Below, piece by piece: positions 34,601-43,078 of a stretch of 64,000 bases of DNA (its first letter is position 1; every line of letters begins with the position of its first letter). The DNA comes from a virus. The translations under genes were made by a program, and so were the position numbers. The stretch covers positions 1 to 64,000 of IMG/VR virus record IMGVR_UViG_3300035698_020096, one strand, 5' to 3'. The notes under the pieces were generated by a model. That model had not been told where the DNA came from. It searched no databases and saw only the letters and a list, made by a program, of their open reading frames with translations.

Positions 34601-37600
34601 ATGTCAGCACCCCGTATTAACTTTCAAGAATTAAATGAGGGCTATTCCCCTATTCGTCCAAATGTGAATAATAGGATTGGAATATTAGCTCCTTTCTCTA
34701 AAGGCCCAGCTAATCAATTAACGTTTATATCTGGATATTCTGATTTCTCTGACCGATATGGTTCAGATAACTCAATAGGTTCTACTGCATTTCAAGCAGC
34801 ATGGGACCAGAAAGCTACTGAGTTTGGATTACTTCGAGTGTTAGGTAGAGCTAGACCTGCATCAGGTCGAATTAACTTTGGAGGTTATACCAGTAAACCT
34901 AATAGTCTAGTTCTTCTAATGAGCTTTATAGGAGAAGCTCTACCGCAATCAGATAGAATCCTCACCTCAAGCATTTTCACTAGTGGTAACTTTAGTAGCA
35001 CTACTACAGGCCGCTTCTGGTTCTTAGTAGATAGTATCGATGATGATGGTTTCATTAAACTTAAATACATCTTTATTCCTCAAGGTATTGAAAACTATAT
35101 AAACTGGTATCCAGAATATAGAGAACCTCAGGATTTAACTATAGACCCTACATTTCCATTAAATGGTATTGGTAATAATCTACTTAATGAAACCTCCGAT
35201 ATCTCTAGTATTAGCTCTTCAATTTTAAAGATTGAAGGAGCTGAACCTATGACCTTCGTTGATGGGTGTTTAGGTTTAGGTGGAACGGGAGAAGTATGTA
35301 CTCTAGGTATGGTTGAAGGTTGGAAGGTAACTATCGAAGCTGGACAGATGAGATGGGTATGGCATGTAGACAATTCTGGTACTAACTATCGTTTAAATCA
35401 ACCAGAGTCAGGTTATATAGGAACTCTACCTGTTATTATCCCTGGAACAGAGGGTAATTCTAGTTTCAATACAGCTATTGATAGTGCAGTACTTACTGAT
35501 ACTAGAAGTGGAGAAATGGTTTCCTTCGAAGGAGTACATGCTTCTAATCCTAGGAGTGGCGCTATTAACCCTTCAGTAATGCCTGTATATGACTATGTAA
35601 TTCTACATAAGACTGATAAAGGTATTCCTGTCACTATTGATAAAGGAGTATTTCTTAGCTTTGGTACTATGTCTCAAGTAGATGATATTAGTCTTCAACC
35701 AGGAGATATGTGGACAGTTAAGGTAGCTCACTTTGATTATGAGATTCCCTTATATGTAGATGCTTCCCCTAATCAAGTAGTAACTAGCATTATCGAGAAG
35801 ATTCAGGGAGTTAATCCTATTGGTATGGTAGAGCGCAATCAAGCGGATAATGGTATTATTTTCTCTCTTGATGAAAACTCTCTTACTGGTTCAGTAGGTA
35901 ATAACTTTAGCTATCATGTTGAGTTAACTGAACCAGATGGGGAAGTAGTAACTGAAGGTAACTTTTATAGTGGTGAAAGATATATACAGGTTCCTATTAG
36001 ATATGCTACTTACATTCAAGAAGGAGCTGAATTAAGAATCATTGATACTCCTGGTATATATGGAGTAGTTAATATATCTAATCCCTTTGACCCCGCATCT
36101 CCTACTCAATCACCTAATAAATCTCTTCTTCCTACCATCACTAGAGTTTTAAGAGTAGAAGCTCCTATTACTGGAGGAGGTCTAGCTACTATTTGGTTGG
36201 ATAAAGATGTAGTAGCTGACTTTGATTCTATAGCTATCTTTCACTTCATGAATCCAACTGGATTAAACATGACCCATTATACTTACTACCAAGCTAACTT
36301 TTTGCAAGGTGGTGAAGATGGGCCTAGAAGAGCTGAAAGGGATTTCTATAGTCTAGATGGTATTCCTCTACTTAAACTAGTAGCTACTAGTGAAGGAGCT
36401 TGGGCTAATAACTTAAAGTTAAGCGTTTATCCTATTGATAATAAACGAATTCAGGTTAGTATTACTGATTTGAATAAGGATAATTACAACCCCCCGATTA
36501 GAGACGAAATTCATATATTCTCTTTTGAAGATACTGATGAGCAAGGTTTTATAACTAGACTTAACCCTTCTAACTTTATAAGGGGAATCTTTCTGCCTAA
36601 GTATGCTAACCCTAACTATAACGTTGGGATGTTGCGTAAGAGCCCTATGCGTCTAGCTCCTCCGGATAATACAGTAGTAGACTCAGAGGATGCAGCACAT
36701 CCAGAGAACTTTGGACCTCGTATTCTTAAAGACTTTACCTTAGAAGGAGGTTACGATGGCCCTCCTATTCAAGATGAAGATTATATTAAAGCTCTGGACC
36801 AAGTAAGGAATCAACCTGTACATATCCTTATTGCCCCAGGCCAATACAGGTCTACCGTAGTTAAGTCTAGACTATTAGCCCAAGCTGAGAATGCTAATGA
36901 ACTAGAAGGATTACGAATAACCTTAATTAATGCAAGACCTGGATTAACCCCCGAAGCAGCTATGGCTGAAACTATTGGATTTGATTCGGATAAAGGAGTA
37001 ATGGTGGCTGGATGGTCTACATATGCCGGTAAGCAAGGAGCCCCTAGATTTGGACTATCCCCTGATACTCTACTTGCTGGTAAACTATCTGGTATTCCTT
37101 TCCATGTAAGCCCTGCTGCTCGTACTACTAGTGGTCCTATCTTTGGTATTGCTGAAGTAGATACTCAACCCTATACCTCTAGAGCTCAATTAAACCTTTA
37201 TCACAATGCACGATTAGAAGCAGTACATATTGACCCTGCTACTAACTCCTTTAACTTCCTTAATGGGAGAAGCTTAAGTTCTAATCAACAATGGGACCGT
37301 ATTAGCTTCAGACGTACCTTTAACGTTGTAAGGATGGATGTAGCTCAGAACTTACAGCAATATAAGAGTGAACCTAATACCGCTGCTCTAAGAACTCGTA
37401 TAGCTAGTTCTATTGATGCCTACTTAAGCACCTTAAAGCGTAACGGAAGTATTAGTGCATTTCAAGGTGCTGAAGTTGCTAGTCCTAATCCTGCCTCGGG
37501 TCTAGCAACTATTAGATTCGGATTAGCACCAGTATATGCTTTAGATTACATAGATGTGTATCTAATTCGTACTGATGATGGAACCATTACTAGACCAGAT

Positions 37601-37603
37601 TAA
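34601..37603 (+). CDS. Tail sheath protein
   Basis: The N-terminus (SAPRINFQELNEGYSPIRP, then RIGILAPFSKGPANQ and YSDFSDRYG) and the C-terminus (NFLNGRSLSS, WDRISFRRTFNVVRMD, RIASSIDAYLSTLKRNG) match the conserved ends of phage contractile sheath proteins. A long insertion of beta domains fills residues about 150-600. At 1000 aa it is clearly longer than the usual 400-700. It forms the outer contractile cylinder and is followed by the tube gene, as expected. Confidence 0.9.
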   Translation: MSAPRINFQELNEGYSPIRPNVNNRIGILAPFSKGPANQLTFISGYSDFSDRYGSDNSIGSTAFQAAWDQKATEFGLLRVLGRARPASGRINFGGYTSKPNSLVLLMSFIGEALPQSDRILTSSIFTSGNFSSTTTGRFWFLVDSIDDDGFIKLKYIFIPQGIENYINWYPEYREPQDLTIDPTFPLNGIGNNLLNETSDISSISSSILKIEGAEPMTFVDGCLGLGGTGEVCTLGMVEGWKVTIEAGQMRWVWHVDNSGTNYRLNQPESGYIGTLPVIIPGTEGNSSFNTAIDSAVLTDTRSGEMVSFEGVHASNPRSGAINPSVMPVYDYVILHKTDKGIPVTIDKGVFLSFGTMSQVDDISLQPGDMWTVKVAHFDYEIPLYVDASPNQVVTSIIEKIQGVNPIGMVERNQADNGIIFSLDENSLTGSVGNNFSYHVELTEPDGEVVTEGNFYSGERYIQVPIRYATYIQEGAELRIIDTPGIYGVVNISNPFDPASPTQSPNKSLLPTITRVLRVEAPITGGGLATIWLDKDVVADFDSIAIFHFMNPTGLNMTHYTYYQANFLQGGEDGPRRAERDFYSLDGIPLLKLVATSEGAWANNLKLSVYPIDNKRIQVSITDLNKDNYNPPIRDEIHIFSFEDTDEQGFITRLNPSNFIRGIFLPKYANPNYNVGMLRKSPMRLAPPDNTVVDSEDAAHPENFGPRILKDFTLEGGYDGPPIQDEDYIKALDQVRNQPVHILIAPGQYRSTVVKSRLLAQAENANELEGLRITLINARPGLTPEAAMAETIGFDSDKGVMVAGWSTYAGKQGAPRFGLSPDTLLAGKLSGIPFHVSPAARTTSGPIFGIAEVDTQPYTSRAQLNLYHNARLEAVHIDPATNSFNFLNGRSLSSNQQWDRISFRRTFNVVRMDVAQNLQQYKSEPNTAALRTRIASSIDAYLSTLKRNGSISAFQGAEVASPNPASGLATIRFGLAPVYALDYIDVYLIRTDDGTITRPD

Positions 37604-37629
37604 TAAGCCCTTAAATATTCAATAAGTTT

Positions 37630-38418
37630 ATGACTAATTTAAATTCAATAACTCCCCAAGATTCACTTTATTGTTCTCCAGTTAATAATACTGGGTTAGA
37701 CCCGTTACAGGGTTTCGACTTTCATGTATGGGTACAGGATGTATGTACAGGAAAAGTAGCTTGGTTTGGTTTATTTCAATCCCTTACTCTATCAATCAGA
37801 GATGCAACTGAAACTTATTTAGAATTAGGGCAACGTATCCCTATTCACCTTAATGGTGAAATTCAGGTAGCTTGGGTACTTGAGCAAGGACTAGTTGATA
37901 TGCAATTTATTCAACGTACCTTTGGTGTTGACCAATTACGTCGGGATATGTATATCACTCGGGGTCCTAGATTCCAAATATCCTTTGATGCTTATGCCGG
38001 TGAATTAGAAACATTCCACCAGTTAAATGCTCCCGGTAAGATGGATAGAGACCAAGCAACTGGGTATCGTCAAGGTTCTGATGAGTACTTTACCTTTAAC
38101 TTAGACCAGTATGCCGGTTACGGTCAAGACGGTAAACCAGGGGGAGAAGGGGGGAGATTTGGGGCAACAGCACAAGGGAGATATGACATCCTCAGAGCTA
38201 AAGTAGACTCTGTTTCTTTAGGTATTATGCCAGGTAGACGTGTAGCTGCTGTTCGCTGGGAAGGAGTTTCTGAAGGTATTGCTTTTGTAAGAGAAAGTAT
38301 TCAGAAGTTTAAAAAAGCACCTAACCGTCCAACAGGTGCTTCACAAGGGGGATTTGTTACTAATCTACCTTCAGGAGGTTCTCCTCCAACTACTACTGGA
38401 CCCTTTGCTTTCACTTAA
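37630..38418 (+). CDS. Tail tube protein
   Basis: A 262-aa protein directly after the sheath gene, with tube-like features: DFHVWVQDVCTGKVAWFGLFQSL, a beta-hairpin block, GRRVAAVRWEGVSEGIAFV near the C-terminus, then a Gly/Pro/Ser tail. It would assemble as stacked rings inside the sheath. A terminator-like hairpin follows, so sheath and tube may be co-transcribed and separated from the next gene. The family call is mainly by position and size. Confidence 0.7.
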   Translation: MTNLNSITPQDSLYCSPVNNTGLDPLQGFDFHVWVQDVCTGKVAWFGLFQSLTLSIRDATETYLELGQRIPIHLNGEIQVAWVLEQGLVDMQFIQRTFGVDQLRRDMYITRGPRFQISFDAYAGELETFHQLNAPGKMDRDQATGYRQGSDEYFTFNLDQYAGYGQDGKPGGEGGRFGATAQGRYDILRAKVDSVSLGIMPGRRVAAVRWEGVSEGIAFVRESIQKFKKAPNRPTGASQGGFVTNLPSGGSPPTTTGPFAFT

Positions 38419-38449
38419 TATTTCCAATACAATTTTATATCAATACATT

Positions 38450-38473
38450 AGGGAGGTCTATGCCTCCCTTTGT
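38450..38473 (+). terminator. Intrinsic terminator after the tube gene
   Basis: AGGGAGG pairs with CCTCCCT around a 6-base loop, followed by TTTGTT. The location after the tube gene, where transcript levels should drop, fits a partial terminator. Confidence 0.75.
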
Positions 38474-38499
38474 TATATGTTCCCTACTAATATGTTATT

Positions 38500-38784
38500 A
38501 TGCTTAAACCTTCCTTATTTAATTTATTAAATAAACCTATATCCAGGAGAAAGGTTCATACGATACATATTAATGGCAATAGACTAGGATTCTTTAGAAG
38601 TACTTCTTACTCTCAGCAAACATTAACTATATATGGTGTAATAACTAATTCTAACTTTCCTTTTAATAAAACATTTGAACTTTACTTTAATACACAAGAA
38701 GGAACTTATAGAGTAGATAATGGGAACTACCCCTACCCTAAAGGGATAAGGGTTTTACGCACAATTTATAAACATGATACTTAG
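38500..38784 (+). CDS. Hypothetical protein, 94 aa
   Basis: A small basic, beta-rich protein (RRKVHTIHINGNRLGFF) between the tube and hub genes. No motif recognised. In many phages this position holds a tail chaperone or a small tail protein, but there is no sequence support here. Confidence 0.5.
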   Translation: MLKPSLFNLLNKPISRRKVHTIHINGNRLGFFRSTSYSQQTLTIYGVITNSNFPFNKTFELYFNTQEGTYRVDNGNYPYPKGIRVLRTIYKHDT

Positions 38785-38867
38785 AATGGAACTACAAGTA
38801 AAAGCTTTTCTAAAGTATCCTTCAGAATTAATATAAAAGATATTGTTCCAAGTTCTTATAGTGATAA

Positions 38868-40949
38868 ATGAAATATTATACACCTGAAGCTTCAATACCA
38901 GCAGCCGCTATTACATATGCTGGCAATCTTTCTCCTTATCAACCTATATTATTTACTACTCAATTTGGGTATACAGATGTAGGGTTATGTAAAGAAGGAG
39001 ATGACCCTTTTAAAGGTAGACCATTAGTATGGACTATTTCATATATAAAAGTAACTCTAGTTAGGGATTGGTCTACATCTATAGCTAGTATTGTACTTAC
39101 TTCATCTATGCCTAGTGCTGATTGTCCAGTACCTAAACTTCCTAATCTAGGAAAGATTAGAGGAGGTAACAATCCTTACTTAACCTTTGAAGATGAGATA
39201 AGAATATATATGGGATATATAGGGGATGTTAATACTCCTATAAACGCTTCTATGTTAGATGAACACCCTATTGACCTTTGTCCTAGAGATATACCAGATG
39301 TAGCTGAAGGTTTAAAGTGTGGACCTAAACATGGTGAAGACTTTAAGCAGAATGACAGTAAACCTTTAGCTCCTGTATTCTGGGGCTTCATAGATAATAT
39401 CTCTATGGTAGGAGATTCTAAGTCAGGGGTTAAACTAATGATTCAATGTAGGGATAGAACCAGGGTCTTATCTGATACAAAGATAATAGCTATTCCCGAA
39501 TTACAAGGTAGACTAGTAGATTCTAGAGATAAAGGTTTCTTTAAGAAGAAAGGTTCGGGAGGACTAGCTAGTGGTAGAAGAGAAGATATTCTTATTCAGG
39601 TAGCTAGAGCAGCAACTGGTAGTCTCTTTGCTAGTACCGCACGTCAAGGTCAAACTACCTTTGGTCCCCCAGATACTAAACAATGTTGGAAACCTGTTAT
39701 AGGGGGCAGTGATGAAAATCAAGAGAATTGGTATTATCCAGATTGGGGCCCTAAGATATCTGAAGGTACTCCTCAAAGTCAAAGACCTTCTCAATTAGGA
39801 GTACAACTATTTACTGGCTTTGTAGGTGAGGATAAATACTTAACTAAGATAAGCCCTGATGAGGATCCTGCTCTATGGTTAAGAGAAGCAACGCATAAAA
39901 AGATGCTTCCTTATTCAGAACCTAGATTTCACATGTGGGTACAACGTCCTCCTTTGTCTAAAGCTAATGGAGCTGCTGTATTTCAAATACTTAATAAGAG
40001 TCCAATAGAAATCATTCAGTTTCTAGCTAATACTGAAGAAAGACCTACTGATTTCTTTGCTAGTCATATTAATGGAGACTATATATTTGGACCTAGAGTA
40101 TTAGATACAAGTGGATTCTATGACCCAGTAAGAATGCACCGTACCTATTTCTTTAAGGAATATCCTAAGAATGTAGGTAAGCCTAAGGTTAATCAAATGA
40201 TACTTAGGATTAGAACAGCTTCTTCATCTTTAGCTTCATTCAATAGATTCGTAGTAATGGACTCGGAGAGTGAGGGAGCTTACGATGCCTTTCTAGATAA
40301 ACTATCTATTGCTTTAGAAGTATTACCTTGGACTCTTGACGGTAATACTGAAGATGAATATGGTTCACTATTCCCTGATACAGGAGGTAGAGCTATATAT
40401 CCTCCTTGTAGAAATCAGATAATATATGACGGTAACCTTAGCTCTTATGGTCCTGACCCTTTCAATAGAGTTGGGGGAGCACTTATCGTAGGTATTAGTC
40501 AAGCTAGAACATGGGCTAGAGAAATGCAAGGGGTACAGTTAACCCTTACTGGTGACCCTACATTCTATCCTTCTGAAGCTATTAGAGTTTATAACACTGT
40601 ACTTCATGATTACGCTACTTCTATTAACCCGGGTACTTCTTATAGTCAAGAGTTATTAGAGAAGAATCAACGGCAGATAGAAGGATTGTTTAAGGATGAA
40701 TCTACTATATCTAATATAATGGACTCTTCTAATAAGAAAGGAGTACAGGACTTTAGTTCCCAACAAGCTAAAACTGTTACTGAGATTATGACTCAGACAA
40801 CTAGAGGTCATATGGTTAATACACAAAAAGACCCACTTAAAGGATTAATTCTACCTGTGTATAAAGTAAGGTCAGTCCAACATGTACTTAAAACATCAGG
40901 TACTGGTGCTGGTTTTATTACTACTATTGAATGTATTGGAGATTATTAA
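38868..40949 (+). CDS. Baseplate hub protein (gpD/gp27-like)
   Basis: A 693-aa protein with traits of the late control D/gp27 hub group: YIKVTLVRDWSTSIASIVL and EDEIRIYMGYIGD near the N-terminus, PVFWGFIDNISMVGDSKSG with QCRDRTRVLSDTK near 180, and VQLTLTGDPTFYPSEAIRVYN near 575. It lies directly before the OB-fold spike gene, the standard order. The hub connects the tube to the spike. Residues 220-440 look like an insertion compared with shorter homologues. Confidence 0.75.
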   Translation: MKYYTPEASIPAAAITYAGNLSPYQPILFTTQFGYTDVGLCKEGDDPFKGRPLVWTISYIKVTLVRDWSTSIASIVLTSSMPSADCPVPKLPNLGKIRGGNNPYLTFEDEIRIYMGYIGDVNTPINASMLDEHPIDLCPRDIPDVAEGLKCGPKHGEDFKQNDSKPLAPVFWGFIDNISMVGDSKSGVKLMIQCRDRTRVLSDTKIIAIPELQGRLVDSRDKGFFKKKGSGGLASGRREDILIQVARAATGSLFASTARQGQTTFGPPDTKQCWKPVIGGSDENQENWYYPDWGPKISEGTPQSQRPSQLGVQLFTGFVGEDKYLTKISPDEDPALWLREATHKKMLPYSEPRFHMWVQRPPLSKANGAAVFQILNKSPIEIIQFLANTEERPTDFFASHINGDYIFGPRVLDTSGFYDPVRMHRTYFFKEYPKNVGKPKVNQMILRIRTASSSLASFNRFVVMDSESEGAYDAFLDKLSIALEVLPWTLDGNTEDEYGSLFPDTGGRAIYPPCRNQIIYDGNLSSYGPDPFNRVGGALIVGISQARTWAREMQGVQLTLTGDPTFYPSEAIRVYNTVLHDYATSINPGTSYSQELLEKNQRQIEGLFKDESTISNIMDSSNKKGVQDFSSQQAKTVTEIMTQTTRGHMVNTQKDPLKGLILPVYKVRSVQHVLKTSGTGAGFITTIECIGDY

Positions 40950-41007
40950 TTCAATAGATAACTCGTAAGGTTACTCTAAATATTTAATTAAGGAAAGTTA
41001 TTTATAT

Positions 41008-43074
41008 ATGTCTTATTCTGATGGAACAGCTACTCTTAGAAGACAATGTACTGCTAATGAAGATAATAGAAAATCCTTTCTTGCTACTCAATCTAATTTT
41101 AAGATTACTCAAGGAGTAGTAGAAGGTCTAGTTGGTATGGAGAGTCCTGAGCATATAGGTATGGTGTATAACATCAGACTTATAGATACAGGACATTTAG
41201 TTAGATGTAGAAGATTAGTTAACTCTGCTTCATTTGATGGAGTAGGAGAATATAATCCTTTAGAAGAAGGAGACCCAGTAGTAGTAGCTTTTAAAGAAGG
41301 TATGCTTCAAGATGGGATTATCCTTGGTTGTTTCTACACAGAAGGTACATATAAAGAGTTCTATATAGAAGGTCAAGGACTTAAACCAAGAGAAGTAAAG
41401 TCTAATTCTGTAAGGAATGTAGAGTTTAACCAACCTTCTATTCACCCTAATCGCGTGGCTCAACCCGATGCCTGGGTACATATTATTGGAGGCAAGGTAG
41501 GGCCATATAGAGACCCTGCTCTTACTGATGGTAGTACTAGTATGAAAGCTAATAGAAGACCTCCCCCAGCTTCTATTCAAATAAAGAATAAATTAGGAGA
41601 TGTAGGTCAATGGGCTAAAGGAGATATCATCTTCTATTCAGATAGTAATATCATTCTTTTCTCTAGTCAAGAAGGGAAGTCTAAATGTAAAAGATTAAGA
41701 GAACTGGCTGAGTATTACCAACAAATGGTAGAGGAAATGGAGGTTTTTATAGGAGTACAAATTGAAGATGAAATAAAACCAGCAGTATTTGAAGATGAAG
41801 CTGTTAAGGTTAGAAGCCTGGTTAATGCACATGAAGCTTCTGATAAATTTAATGATGAAGTTATAAATCCCGAATCTTCTGAAACTAATACTGAAAACCC
41901 TGAATCTTCTGACTCAACTGACTATAACTATACAGATGACGATAGACGTAATAGAAGATATATTAATGGAGAACCTAATATCGACTATATGATGTATGCC
42001 CCTTTAGTCGAATATCATCTTCCTCAATTAAAAGCAATGGCAGCTAAATGTAAAGAGTTAGCTATTACATGTAAAGAAGAGGCTATCAATCATGCAGGGG
42101 TTACTAATAGTAGACTAGAGGCTAGTCAAATAGTACAAGACGCTTGTTCTGCTTTATCCTCAGGGGGTCAACTAGATGATGAAAAGATAGAAGCATTGGC
42201 TGAAGGTCGTATATGTTTAAGTGGTGATGTAAGACATTACCCCTTTACTAAATGGAAGTTAGATAAATCTCAAGGTGTTGAAATAGAAGACTTAGCTTCT
42301 GACTCCGAGATTAAAGATGTATTAGTACATAAAGCTCTACTAGAAGCTTTTAAAAAGATGAGGGATGCTGCTCTATCTGAATCAGGGGGAGATATAGATT
42401 TAGCTATCGCTAGTGGGTTTAGAGACAAGGAATATTTAGATAAATATGGTTTAGACCCTAGAGATTGTGAATTATTAGGAGGAGAGTTCCTACCTAAACC
42501 TGAACAATCTTTTGAGACAGGAGCTATAACTAATACGGGTAAAACAGGTTTAGTAGTTATAGACCCTGGACATGGTGCGCCCGACCCAGGTGCAGTAGGT
42601 AATGGTATTGAAGAGGCTACTTATGTATTAGAGATAGCTAAATCTTTAGTTTCTACTCTTAACGGAGCAGGTATTAAAACTCTATTAACCAGAGATATTG
42701 ATGCTCAAGTACCTTCTCTTAGAGGAGCTGTAGAGTTAGCCACTAGTAATAATGCCAATCTCTTTGTTAGTATTCATTGTAATGCTTTAGCTGGAGCTAT
42801 TGCTACTGGATTTGAGGTATTTAGATATCATTCAGTTAGTGATACATTTGCAAATAATACAGTTAAAACTCTAGCTGCAAATCTTCCTACTCTTCCAAAT
42901 AGAGGAGTTAAGTCTGGTAACTTCACCGTAATTAAAGCTTCCTCCGCTATCCCTTCTATTCTTGTTGAATTAGGTTTTATAAGTAATCCTAAAGAAGCAG
43001 AGTTTATGAAACAAGCCGATACTAAGTCTAAATATGTAACCGCACTAGCTCAAGCTATTATTAATACTTTATAG
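41008..43074 (+). CDS. Spike protein with OB fold, half VanY and amidase_3
   Basis: 688 aa. Residues about 30-130 form a gp5/VgrG-type OB domain (QGVVEGLVGMESPEHIGMVYN, GDPVVVAFKEGMLQDGIILG). A charged coiled region follows. Residues 440-480 look like the first half of a VanY D-Ala-D-Ala peptidase (KALLEAFKKMRDAA, then SGFR at 469-472), which then breaks off. Residues 514-686 are a complete N-acetylmuramoyl-L-alanine amidase_3: H522 (DPGHG), E535/E536, H590 (SIHCNA) and E654 (LVELGF). The missing VanY half opens the next gene. The protein probably sits at the tail tip and cleaves the wall during entry. Confidence 0.85.
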   Translation: MSYSDGTATLRRQCTANEDNRKSFLATQSNFKITQGVVEGLVGMESPEHIGMVYNIRLIDTGHLVRCRRLVNSASFDGVGEYNPLEEGDPVVVAFKEGMLQDGIILGCFYTEGTYKEFYIEGQGLKPREVKSNSVRNVEFNQPSIHPNRVAQPDAWVHIIGGKVGPYRDPALTDGSTSMKANRRPPPASIQIKNKLGDVGQWAKGDIIFYSDSNIILFSSQEGKSKCKRLRELAEYYQQMVEEMEVFIGVQIEDEIKPAVFEDEAVKVRSLVNAHEASDKFNDEVINPESSETNTENPESSDSTDYNYTDDDRRNRRYINGEPNIDYMMYAPLVEYHLPQLKAMAAKCKELAITCKEEAINHAGVTNSRLEASQIVQDACSALSSGGQLDDEKIEALAEGRICLSGDVRHYPFTKWKLDKSQGVEIEDLASDSEIKDVLVHKALLEAFKKMRDAALSESGGDIDLAIASGFRDKEYLDKYGLDPRDCELLGGEFLPKPEQSFETGAITNTGKTGLVVIDPGHGAPDPGAVGNGIEEATYVLEIAKSLVSTLNGAGIKTLLTRDIDAQVPSLRGAVELATSNNANLFVSIHCNALAGAIATGFEVFRYHSVSDTFANNTVKTLAANLPTLPNRGVKSGNFTVIKASSAIPSILVELGFISNPKEAEFMKQADTKSKYVTALAQAIINTL

Positions 43075-43078
43075 ATAT

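Noticed and set aside
41260-41580. 106-aa minus-strand ORF in the spike gene
   Set aside because: Fully antisense to the OB-fold coding region, with no start signal and no motif; a shadow.
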